From assembly GCF_036711975.1 (NCBI RefSeq), contig NC_091976.1, positions 19,778,001-19,842,000 of the forward strand: 64,000 nucleotides of DNA. Reading direction: 5' to 3'. The notes beneath the pieces were generated by a model. That model saw only the letters and a list, made by a program, of their open reading frames with translations, was not told where the DNA came from and did not search any database. The DNA is from Onthophagus taurus (Eukaryota > Arthropoda > Insecta > Coleoptera > Scarabaeidae). Of this stretch, positions 32,126 to 43,249 are shown piece by piece. The translations under genes and the position numbers were made by a program. Numbering within the stretch: the stretch's first letter is position 1; each line of letters opens with the position of its first letter.

Positions 32126-34891
32126 TTAGAGACAATAAGGCTGGCAAAACTGATAAACCAACCGCTGTGATCGCTGCGTTTTTTTCATGATACCTTTTTT
32201 GTAATATTGCCTTATAGATCGACTTAACTTATCGTAGTTCATCGCCGGCCTGTTCTTTCTTTTACCCCACAATTTCGCCACTTTAACCGAATCTTCAATT
32301 TTAAAGATACCTTCTCCGCGATCTATCCATCTAATACACGAGCCGTGTACTTGTGGTGACGCTAACAATTCTTTCAAGAATTGCCAAAGGTGAATGTGTG
32401 AACCTCCAGAAGTCCTAGAAGTTGTTGGCTTTTCTATCGTTTGTGATGATGAATCTTCGTCATCTTCTATAAAAATTTAAATTAAAATAATAATCGTATA
32501 AAAGAAGGGATTTAGATTTATTTACCATCAGATATGTCTCCACTAGAAGCGGTACTTGATGGTGTGTGTTGTTGCCATTGCATAGGTTCTTCCATACACG
32601 TTGTTTTCCATAGTTCAAGTTTTCCATAAAGTGTACCACCACCCTGAAATAAAAGTTACTTTATTAACACAACTAAGATAATAAATGGATGGCTATAATT
32701 CATACAATATTTCAAAATACCCCTTTTAACCTACTTGGGTATAATTATTCTGATTGTGAGAGACGGTGGTTTTTGTAATTACAAGGACGCGAAAGATGAA
32801 GGAATCTGACATCACTTAGTTCTCACGGTGTGATGTTTGAGTCACTCGCGCAAAAAAAAAATACTTTTGTGGTTTTCAATTCTTTCGATATTCTTTTCGC
32901 GTCAGGTTGTTTTTAATTTAAGAGTGGATATGGTAACAGTTGTTTATGAACAAGTGCGACGCGACGCATTCCAAAGGCGAATTTTTCGCGTGGACATCGA
33001 AAGTGGGTCACTTTCTCCGACCGCCGACTCTCCTAAACCGCCTCTTCATGTTCGTCTTCTTCTTTCGTTTCGTTTATGACGACTTTTACCGAGTCGTTTA
33101 ACGCGAATTGTTTATACTCCAACCGCGCCCATTTTTCGTCTAGAAAAATGCATTCTTACATTGTCTATTTTAAGATTTTCTTCAAGGGTATAACTACGAG
33201 ATATTTTTAAACTTTAAGTAAATAATTCTTGGTATAATAATAATCGATCGATTTATGGAATATATATTTTTTTATACAATATGGGATAAAATGATTTTTA
33301 TTATTTGAGGTCGCAAAAAGAAACTTCTTTTTTCTTCCAACTCTTTCAAGCAATTATCAAGAAAGTCGGCTTTTTCAATCAATCCAATTAGCTTTAACGA
33401 ACTTATGGTAACAATTACCTGAAGTGTCCTCTTGTTGAATTCCTCTTCGGTCATGTTGACGAGTCCGCAACCATCAATATTCCATTGATCGGGATTGACT
33501 CTTGGAAGATTGTGTTCTCGGCAGGCGAATTCTAACCATGACAATACATTCCCTGGTGTCCATTTTAAAATATCTATAATAACAACAATAATATGAGTTT
33601 GCACAATATTGTCCTTGGTGTATATTGGTATTAATCGTCTATAAAGCCACGCCTATTTCGGTAGCGAATTAAGTGCGTAGGTGAATGTATTTTCCTATCG
33701 CTGTCATCAAAGAATGTCGCGCAAGGCTAAAGGGAGTGGTTATGGTAAAAAAGGATTGCGTTATCAATATTAACCGCTCCCAATGCCAAATAATAACTCA
33801 TCTTAGCAACTCGAGAAACCCATTCTTGGATGGTATCTATCATGAATTGTTTCCGGAGGCTATTACATTGCTAATTGTGCTTTGTAACGGACGGTGTGAT
33901 ACCGATAGGATTTCGATTTATTATGAAATTTGTTACCGCCGTTAACAGGAATTGTGTAACGGTTCATATTAATTAAATCTAAAGTAGATTGTACTTAAAG
34001 AATTTGTTTTAAATGAAAAGGATTCCGCGTATATAAAAGAAATTCCAATGAAAATAAAAATTTCTTACCGGAGGAGATATTTAATTCAGCACAAGTTTTA
34101 ACAACGTCCTCCTTGACTTGTTTCATGGCTAAATTTAAAACTGGTTCCATTAATTCTTGGGTATTATCGTCAGGTTCCTCCATCTTAATATGATTCGACA
34201 TGAATTCGAAATCGAGAGGTTTAATATTATATTTCTTCTGGAAGCTAGTATCGCGGAGAACTTGTCTAAGTAATTGGTGATCTTGTGGAGTTGATTGTGG
34301 TACAATTTGGGATTCCACTGCGTTGTAATTATGGAGGATGCTAAAATCTACTGTGCTTTCTTGTTTAATAGCTTTGGTCTCCCCTAAACTATTTTGTAAC
34401 AATTCAAAAACATCCGGAGTCGGCGACGCCGATTCTTGCTTAATTTGAAGACTCGAATAATCCTCCTTCATGTATCGAAAATCATCCCTTGGGGAGTTAT
34501 ACAACGAGACATCCGGAGATGTTGAGTACACGTCTTGTGTGTAATTCGGCGAAAGTAATTGAGGCGAATAAGGAGATAGCGCCCCAATAGGAGAATTAGC
34601 GTGGTAGTTCTTAGAAGATGGGACTTCCAAATAAACCCCACCGCAATTTGGCGATTCTGGAAGAAGCTTTTGAAAATCCGGTCCTAAATTTATATCTTTG
34701 TCTTCGTCCGGCGGATTCGGGTAAAAAGTGGTGAAAATTTTCGGTTTCTCTAATTCTGCCGGTGGAGAATATAAAAGTGTGGATGCTGAAAAAGCTGTAT
34801 CCCCACCGGGTAAAAGCGACAAATCGAAATCGACGAAGCTGTTGTAGTCACAAGGCGGCGTAAAACCGGCTGATGGGACAATTTGAGGCAT
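32126..34891 (-). CDS. Ets98B: ETS transcription factor, Ets98B/SPDEF type
   Basis: Four coding exons read leftward: 34891-34069, 33573-33419, 32643-32526 and 32466-32126, with GT-AG junctions in frame, total 478 residues. Exon 1 is a Pro/Ser/Gln-rich low-complexity region, probably transactivating. Exon 2 is the Pointed/SAM domain (W-T-P-G-N-V-L-S-W-L, F-A-C-R-E-H). Exon 3 is a linker with T-L-Y-G-K-L-E-L-W. Exon 4 is an acidic/Ser linker and the ETS DNA-binding domain (residues about 389-474) with H-L-W-Q-F-L-K-E-L-L, W-G-K-R-K-N-R-P-A-M-N-Y-D-K-L and the recognition helix S-R-S-I-R-Q-Y-Y-K-K-G-I. R-x-x-x-Y-Y-K-K-G-I-M/I-K/R and Q-R-L-V-Y-Q-F are diagnostic of the SPDEF/Ets98B branch. An acceptor CTTTCAG directly abuts the chosen ATG, so the 5' UTR is in an upstream exon. 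Confidence 0.94.
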
Positions 34892-35760
34892 CTGAAAGTA
34901 AAAAAAATCATTCGTTACCAGGGATAACCTTTGACAGAAACGATGTCGTTGACCCGCGGGTTATCTTACGGTACAAATCCGATCGCAAACCGCCCGAAAA
35001 TATTTACCTTTACGCCGATCGAAATAGCAATGACCTAATCTCGAAAAATTACCGTCTGAATGGTTCAGCTTCTTGCGTCAGAGCCGCGAGCTTTTCGAAG
35101 TTTCAATTTCGGACACTTACCAGACAACCAGAACCTATCGCCAACTATGGTAAACATTGCACTAAAACATTTCGTTTACAATCTCGACGGTTTTATTCTC
35201 TTAGTTACGAGCAAAAAATTGTTGCAAGTTTGTTTAAAGTTATAGCTGAAGAACCCACTCTTTGCGTATTTTGTGACGTTTGTTGTAGACGTCTTGAATG
35301 AAATCGCTATAAATAGGTTTGTGATTATTTTACGGTGTCTGTATAAGCTTCATTCTGGTGTAAAACTATTCTAAGATGGATAGTTTTTATTTTACATACA
35401 AAATTGTTTTTGTTAATTTCAAATTTTATTCAGAAATTTATTTAAAATATTAACGTCAGTGAATTCTTTAAATATTCTTAGAACAACAAAATAAATAATA
35501 AAGTTGATTAAAAAGAGGACTCACCGATAAATTCTGTCATTTTTACAACCTCAACAATCACCGACTAACCCAACCAGCAACTTTAATCGTTCGCAAGAAC
35601 TACGAAAAGTCCTTTAACATCCGCGTGTCTACGGATCGTACGTTGAACCTGCCTCTCTATTGCTTGCTTTTTTGTTAGGCGCCTTACCTTGACAACTCGA
35701 AAATTACGCGGTTCATATTTTAAAAATCCCGCCTAAGATTCGAACGTATCATTCGCGCGT
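34892..35760 (-). promoter_or_regulatory. Ets98B leader region and candidate 5' UTR exon
   Basis: Intron and upstream DNA of the Ets98B gene. A strong donor (GTGAG, 35524-35520) ends a possible non-coding exon at 35525. That exon contains an ATG at 35540-35538 which, if spliced to 34891, starts a short frame out of register with the main one. The 35540-35760 stretch is less AT-rich and lacks repeats, as expected of a promoter. No TATA box is evident. Confidence 0.35.
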
Positions 35761-36138
35761 CGATTGCGCCTTCGTTCCGATTCTATACGCAATCAGCGTC
35801 GAACAATGGGATTTTTCCTTCACTCTCCGATCGAGACATGACGAAAAACCAGCATAAATTACTAACGTCACGCCGTCTTTGCGAATATAATTTATGATCG
35901 TAAGCGAAACGCGCCTTTCTCGCGTTTTGGGTTTTCCCATAAAGTGGGAAGTAATTATGTAAGGAAAAAAACTCGATCATGATAATAATCTCATTTTTTC
36001 AGATAATTGAGATTTATTGAAAATATTATTCAAGGTGGTTTCATAATTGTAACACTAAATACACACTGATTGATAAAGAAATAATGGTTACAACATTTTC
36101 TTTGTAATTTTGATTTGCTTCAAATTTTATGGTACAAA
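35761..36138. other. Intergenic, nothing recognised
   Basis: Sequence upstream of Ets98B. The open frames on either strand show no family features and look like chance. Confidence 0.4.
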
Positions 36139-36720
36139 TTTGGATGATACACAAAGAAGATCTGCAAAATATGGAAATATGCAAAACTTTGCAGGATAGA
36201 TTCCCTACAAAAACAATTTTTGCACGTATTTGAGTACTACTTGTTCAAAGATGTCAAAACGTGGAATGCCAAAAAGAAAAATCATCAAAAAAGATTAACT
36301 TAATTCTTCAGTTCTGCTTAATTGTTTAGTATTATATAGAATTTTGTATATTCACCATATTTAGATGAATTTAGAATCATAACTTTTTTGGTCATGGAAT
36401 CCACAGTTTGCTAATTTGGATGATAGACAAAGAAAATGTCTTACTCAATTTAACTCAAATCTTTAATGCTGTTTATTTTACAATCTCAGACCTGTATATA
36501 CAAAACTCGGCAGGATAGATTCCCTACAAAAAACAATTTTTGGGCGTATTTGAGTACTAGTTGTTCAAAGACCTCAAAGTGCAAAAAGAAAAATCATCAA
36601 AAAAGATTAACTTAATTCTTCAGTTCTGCTTAATTGCTTTGTATAACGATATGTCCATATTTAGATGAATTTAGAATCATAACTTTTTTGGTTATGGAAT
36701 CAACGGTTTGCTAAGGAAAT
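36139..36720. repeat. Imperfect tandem duplication (about 280-320 bp unit)
   Basis: TTTGGATGATACACAAAGAA at 36139 recurs as TTTGGATGATAGACAAAGAA at 36415. GCAGGATAGATTCCCTACAA at 36191 recurs at 36510, and a CATAACTTTTTTGG segment recurs at the end of each copy. The unit spacing differs (276 versus 319 bp) because copy 2 carries about 43 extra bases. There is no coding potential. It may be part of a decayed transposon upstream of the neighbouring hAT relic. Confidence 0.75.
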
Positions 36721-36929
36721 GGGAAGTAGTATTTGGAGTTAATGGTGAATACGCAACCCGTTAAATGAAACTTGTGAAGAATTGTCTACATCGAAATAAG
36801 TTGTATACTAGTGGTTCGCACGAGACCAACGAGACGAGATTTTCATAAAGTCTTATCTTATCTCAACTAATAAGTCTTGTATCAAGTCTCGTCTTGTCTC
36901 GTTTCTTGTACGAGAGTATCATAAATCGA

Positions 36930-37353
36930 TGATTTTGTTTTTCACCCAATCGTTTAGGCATAACAAACATCGTGCAGATTTATTATTAAGGCGATTTCGA
37001 TGTTTTCTTATAGTTAATGCAGCACGTGAGAATAATCTTTAATAAACTTTCATTAAACTTAAAATAGGAAATTCAGAAGCATGAATGAATATATCTGTGT
37101 CTTTATTACACCGAGGCATAAAATAATATTTTCGAAGCTCCTGCATCCATTCTCCTTCGGAAGGCGTAGGATTTACTGCATACAAAACATCAAAATCAAT
37201 TACAAAATCCGACTTTTCCGCTCTAGAATTTTCTCGTTCCTCCAATGCCGTTACTTTCAAACGTCGGCCTTCTGATTGATGGAAAAAGGCTTTGTATACA
37301 TCTTCAAATTTCTGAATCGAAGTCTCTTTTAATTTTTGGCTCCATCTTGTCAT
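36930..37353 (-). pseudogene. hAT transposase C-terminal relic
   Basis: The antisense frame reads Q-E-L-R-K-Y-Y-F-M-P-R, S-E-F-P-I-L-S-L-M-K-V-Y then a stop, followed in frame by R-L-F-S-R-A-A-L-T-I-R-K-H-R-N-R-L and L-C-L-N-D-W. This is the hAT dimerisation domain (F-P-x-L-x-x-x-A-x-x-Y..., R-x-F-S-x-A-G-x-x-x-x-x-R-R-x-R-L). The highly conserved P-A-T-S-V-P-S-E block is deleted. Flanking DNA at 36790-36910 is rich in GAGACGAGAT words, possibly subterminal repeats of the element. Confidence 0.7.
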
Positions 37354-37645
37354 ATCAAAAACTTCTATCTTATGCTTATGTGAAACGAAAATTAAAACTG
37401 CAGCTTAAATCTAATTAGTTTTACGATAATGCTTTAATATTTTGTTTGTCGAGTAGTGAAGAGCCGGATTTAAGCTTTTAAAATTACGATACTTATCTAC
37501 CCGTAATCAAACTTGTCGACTTTGCAACGACCAGTCAGAGATTTTCTGTGTGCATGCGTCGGTAGAAGCCGCCTAAGACACCTATTGACATAAAGGACCT
37601 AGATTTTCCATAAAACTTTAGAGGGCTTAAGTTACAACAGATTTT

Positions 37646-37948
37646 GTGGCGGCACCAATTTATGGAAGGGGCAGGACGCTCTCAAAATCAATTTTCCCTG
37701 ACGTAATTAGCAAAAAATTCACTCCAGAACACATGGCTGAATTTAAGAGGTTACAAAGGTGTAAGCAGTTACAATTTAGTGGCAGCTCAGATGCTTCAGA
37801 TGGTAGTAGCTCAAGTGGTGAACAAACTAATTCACGTTCAGAAAAACCGTTGTTCACCTTCAAACAGGTTGGGTTGATTTGTGATAATGTTCTTACGACA
37901 AAACTCGCTCAACAATACGATGCATTCGTCAAGTTTACCTTGATATAG
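37646..37948 (+). pseudogene. Akirin processed pseudogene
   Basis: The frame contains S-I-F-P-D-V-I-S-K-K-F-T-P-E, M-A-E-F-K-R-L-Q-R-C-K-Q-L-Q-F-S-G-S, K-P-L-F-T-F-K-Q-V-G-L-I-C, and V-L-T-T-K-L-A-Q-Q-Y-D-A-F-V-K-F-T. These are the Akirin middle and C-terminal segments in the right order and without introns. Defects: there is no N-terminal nuclear-localisation region or ATG, about 14 residues are missing between V-G-L-I-C and V-L-T-T-K, and a stop cuts off the last Q-x-Q-K-R segment. Functional Akirin is a nuclear cofactor linking NF-kB-type and Twist factors to chromatin remodelling; this copy is very unlikely to do that. It looks like a reverse-transcribed, 5'-truncated and decayed copy. 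Confidence 0.8.
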
Positions 37949-40900
37949 AAGAATTATGTGGCTGTATCTAGTTATTTATCATTTTTTCGTTTATAGTTCT
38001 TTTTAGAAAAAAGATGAAGAACCACAACCACATACACACCCCTAGTTATTGCATGTACATACGTTTTACAGTCATATCGTCTAGCAGGTTTTTCTGCCAT
38101 ACATCAAATATCGTTTTGCTAGCCAATTTGTATATAAATATATATGTACTACATTTGTAAAAAACAATTTCCATACATTTTATAATCTTCATTTAATATG
38201 ATTTTCTTTGCTGTTCTGGGTTTCACTGTCTTTGGTCTTTTCCTTGGTTTTTTGGCAATCTTTTTTGCTTTTGCTGACAATTTATAACGTATTTGATTGT
38301 TTTTTCATTTCGGCTATTTGTTATTTATGCGTGTATATCCAGGAAAACGTAATTAACTGCTTATTCAGTGTTTTTTTCCGTTCAAATTAATTAATCAGTG
38401 AAGTTTTCATCAAAAACATAACTTTTTGTCCCGTCAATTTTACAAATCAAAACATTTTAGCTATCATTTGGTGCACTTCTTCATTTTAACTCTACACTTT
38501 AGATATTTTTCCATTAATATCAAAGCAAATTATTGTTGACGTTTTCTCAAGCTCATTGAAAATTTCGCTTGAACTCATGCACAAGCTAGACAAAGCACGA
38601 CACTTTTCTTCCTTTTTTTTGCATAATGAAGGAATTATGTTCTGTTTCTTCGAAATGACGCATTAACTTAACTTCAATTGATTCTTGTAAGATATTTTTG
38701 CATACCTCACATTATATGAAACCATCATTTCAAACAAAATCTTCCCAAAACATAAAGATGTCTCAACTCAACTTCATTCTCAACCCATATACATATACAC
38801 GTATTGTACATTATTAACCAATCAAAATTCTATTCAACCAGAATAGTTCAAACACAAATCTAAATGCACGAAAGTGAAGGAGCCACAAATGAGTAATTAT
38901 TGAACCACATTGTATGGTTAAGTTGAAAACCAATATATAATATCAATTGCGGTGTAAGCAATTTCAGCTTAATCAGATAATGTTATACAATGTCCGCCTA
39001 AGTATAGATTTCGTATGGTGATTTTGATCATAAATTTTAGTTTTAAGTTCAAACAAGGTTTTTTGCAGCCAAGGCAGTTTCATCAGTGTGCTATATAGTT
39101 TTGGTGTTAATAAAGATATCTAAGATCTATTAGCAGATATCATTGAGGTCGAGGCACTACAACGTTGAACGATATGATTCCCCATTACCAGTTATGAGAA
39201 CTTTACTTCGTCAGAAATTTCTTTTGAAAAACAAAAATAAACTTATTGTTTTGAACCGTTTTTATGCAAATTGCGGTAAAAGTGTTGTTTTGTGGTTATT
39301 ACGAGTTTCGTATAAGAAATAAACGTAAAATGTGACTACTCAAGAGAAAAGTCATTTCATAAATTAAATTTATTGATTTCATAAAACTGGATAATAAACA
39401 TGGTTATTTCTGTTGTGTCATAGGTTTTAATGAACATTATTTTATTATAGTTTTAGTGGTTAGATAATGATGAATGGAACTTGTAATTCTATGATTTTTC
39501 TATTTGTTCAACTATTCTGCTATTAATTGACTTATAACTGAATTTACATGGAAAGTGATTCTGTATATATCTTAATACCAAGATTCTTCTTGCTTATGTT
39601 GGGTGTGGTTCTTAAGATTTATGTCGTGTAATTGGCGTATGAGATGACATCTGTCTCTGTCGTGTTTTAATGGTTTTTTATGTAACCCAAAGATTCTTAA
39701 AGCTCCGCAGGACACCTGTGATAGGTTAAGAAAACCGGTTTCCAGCAATCGGCGAAACAGATACCACCAAGTTCTTAGAATATTTACAGTTGGTAACCCG
39801 GTAAGACGCGAATCGCGCGTCTATTCAACGGTTGGCTCACATTCCGGCGACTTCTTTTTGCTCCCCATGATCTCGTACAAAAATCGCTAGACTCTATAAA
39901 TAGAAGTGTGGGCAGCTAAAAGTTGTTTTAGGAAATCCCGAGATGGTGAAGGCCGTACTCGGTTCTCCTCTCACCGATTTTATTTAATGTTTAACTTAAA
40001 TGATTCATCTGCGACATTTCAAGGGTGGTTGGTCTTTCTGCGAAGAACGAAGAGAAGTATGACATAAAAGAAGTTTCGTAATGCCATGAAATCGCGGGAG
40101 GTGAAGCTGTTAAAAGTAAAATTCGGCGATCACACTTTCTCTTCTTGGGTTTCTGAGAAACGACCTCGGTCAAAACCGCCGAAGAGACGACGGCGATGTA
40201 ATTACCTCATTTTTTCCTGAAACACGATTATTTTTTGACCGTAAACACCATGTATAGAAATACATTGGAGATTATTTTTTTTGTGTAAAGCGTAAAAAAT
40301 TAACTTCGTTTCTTCACGCGTAGAAAGTCTGTTGTATAAGAGCGAAAACTTATTTTTGAAACGAGTACTAAAATGTGCTCTCAAGGAGAAAGTTGGATGG
40401 TCATTGTAGCGGAAATTGCAGGTTGCAACTTGAAATTTGCCAGATTAACTTATTAAGTTGCGTGCAGATTTAAGTTTTTTTTTCTACGGCTATAATTAAA
40501 TGCATGATAATTCAACTTGTTTCAAAGTCCGTTTTTATTCAGATTTGTTTGGAGAAGACTGAAAATTTTTTTGCTGATAAGTCTTGAGAAGATAAGTTTT
40601 TATCTTGAATTTAAGTATGTTTTTTAACATAAAGTTCATAGGTCGCTGAAGTCAAATTGTGATAATGCAAAAAATGCTTATAAATGAGTCATGTAAAGGG
40701 CAAAATTTTTGTTTCCATTATACTTTATCATTTCGATGAAAATCAAGAAAATTTTCTTTTACAATTAAAACATGATGAATAATTGGAATTACCACATATA
40801 AAAGATTAAATCTTTTAAAATTAACGTTTCAAGGTTGCGATGACTTGAAAGATCGTCAAGATCTAGGATGACATCATCGTTTTTTCGGTGTAAAATAGGT

Positions 40901-43249
40901 TTTCAATGTGGTGAGAATCATCACGTGTGCCTTTAGACTTATTTGATTTAGATGTTTTTGAAGTTGATTACAAAGATTTTCTCTGAATGGAAATGAATTG
41001 GTTATGCAAAATCCTTTTGAAATTGTGTTTTTGACGATTGTCTTTAACGACAGAATGAATGATTGATTGGATTGATTGCGAAACAAGTTCTTGACGCCAG
41101 CGGAACAAGAGCAGGACCAACACGTGTTTGTGGCCAATCTCTTTCAGCCGCAAGGACACATCAAAAACAATCGACGGGTTATGTAACGCCGACAATTATG
41201 TAAAATACTACCGCCCACTGATTCGTGTTTTCTATCAAATCTGCTAAATATACACGCGAGTGTTACGTATTCATTGAAATATAGAAAATTACGTTTTGCA
41301 AAAAATTAACTTACCGAATCGTCCATTGCAATAGTGTTACCAGTTAAAAGAACCATTTCTTCGTTACAATAATAACCTTTGAAATTTTTATTCACAATTC
41401 AAAAACACTCACTACTACGCGTTCTCGCTTGTTTTTGTAGCATGTGGCTACAGGACGAGCTCTACGTGTTGAAGATCCGCGCTTCAGGAATCTCTGGCTC
41501 GGAATGGTTGCGCTCCGTGCCCTACTTCGGCGTAAGAAGCGGTGAAAGACAAACCGACTGAGAGGTGGTAAAGGCTACACAACGTTCTCAGACGAACGAA
41601 TAGCCGAGTTACGAAGCAATTTTTACCCGTTCTTCGTTCTTTGAATGGCACACCCGTACTGAACGAAAAACAATTCGGTCTTGGTCGTTTTATTCTAACA
41701 ATAACATTTGTTATCAAAACGGAAATTTGATAACAGAAGTGGAAGTCGGCTATTTTTTTTTAGATTTCACAAAAGTAAATCGTTTCCAAGAAATTATTTA
41801 ACTCTATAAATAAAAATATTTATCCAATTTATGTTATTGATTATGTTTGGGTGCAATTTATCTTATACAAGCGAAGGTCAGGATTCTTATATTCCATCCT
41901 TTCAAATTTATTATCATCAGATTTATTATTACATTTATAATCGTTTTGTAAACAGCAAGATGTGGGCAAGTATTTTCATGCATTCCAATCAATTTCAACG
42001 AGAATCACATTTTATCCATTCTATTACATTCGGTATTTTCGTTGTGACATTTGCATAGATTTAATAGTTCAAGGATTAAGACTTTTTCAACTCTAACTTC
42101 TCCAGCGTCTCTTTCCTGCGTCAAAGGAAAACAAAAAAGCTTTTTACAGGGTGATAAAAACAAAGAATTATTGACTTGAAAGCTCATTTTTTTTCATTCG
42201 CGATAAAGTGAAAGGAAGGATATAATATTTATATTTAGAAGTAAATCACGAAAAGATAAAAAGAAAATTATGACGTCTTAATCATTATTATTACGTATTA
42301 ATAATGACGTATTCTTTTATCAAATTTTAATACCATATAAGTCTACGCGCGGTTAAATATGTAACCACAAAAAAAATTAACACAGAATATTGTAAATAAC
42401 TAACTGAAAGTTGTGGTTGTACGAAAATGCTTTATATTAGAAATAGAGAGACTCTCTAAGAGGTATGCGAAGAGCATACAAATTGAAATAGCCGCTTGAC
42501 GTCAGTGAACGTGTAAAAGAATCGGCGTGAAAGTTGGGTGCAGTTCGTTGGCATTGCTAAATTAAGGAGCTTTGGATTTCAAAATATGATGACATACCAT
42601 GATTAAACCTATAGATATTTCGGTGGATGTTGATTTTCATTTTCATTTCATAACATCGTTCAATATTTATCAAAACCTAATTATTAAGTTCGAAGTTATC
42701 AATACATTTTTATGTTACGCGTTCAAACTGATTACTTAATTTCTAAAATGTAATATTGATAAGATAAATTTAAATTTGATTAAAACGTTGCAGTTTGTTG
42801 ATTGAAATGAATATATTTTGCTACTCCTTTTAATAATAAATTAAAAATGTTTATCGTACTCAGTCTGTTTAAGACATAGATGAAAGTATCTACCAAAAAG
42901 GAGACGATCAAAATATGATGAAAACTGCATGTATACCACATAATCTAGAATGAAATTGAGTTCTAAACTTCACTTCCGTTAAAATGAGGTCGAAGTTTTA
43001 TCTTTAAACTAATCACAAATACCTTCAAAATGTTCATTATAATCTAGTCAGACATGAACCGTAAAAATATCTTATAAATAACATCAAAAAATAAAATAGA
43101 AGTCTCCTTGTTCTCCCCTTTCATTAAATAGAGATTATTTTTCAGGTTGTGGTGACTCCGTTTTAATGAAAATAAAGATTAAGAGAAAATAACTGTTTAT
43201 AGTGTTAAAAAATAAACATTTTTATAAGTTATCGTCATTAAAGTGTAAT
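37949..43249. other. Gene-poor AT-rich stretch, no gene recognised
   Basis: Over 5 kb read on both strands without a convincing coding frame, spliced exon or transposase motif. The short open frames near 40874-41195, 41379-41717 and 41831-42058 have no family features. A TACAGGGTGATAA word near 42145 recurs at 45288 and is typical of transposon ends. This is probably old transposon debris and regulatory DNA. Distal enhancers for Ets98B cannot be excluded. Confidence 0.4.

Noticed and set aside
33685..33945. 86-codon plus-strand frame between Ets98B exons
   Set aside because: Intronic, no motif, no splice partners.
34873..35301. 142-codon plus-strand open frame beside Ets98B
   Set aside because: No conserved motif; it overlaps the antisense start of Ets98B exon 1 and its intron. 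Best explained as chance.
39890..39990. TATAAATA box followed by an ATG reading M-V-K-A-V, superficially like the start of a Cu/Zn superoxide dismutase
   Set aside because: The frame stops after about 14 codons, no suitable donor or downstream SOD motif is present, and TATAAATA is expected by chance in AT-rich DNA.
41379..41717. Pair of open frames on both strands with less AT-rich composition
   Set aside because: No conserved domain on either strand; possibly a regulatory or old transposon segment, but not supportable as a gene.
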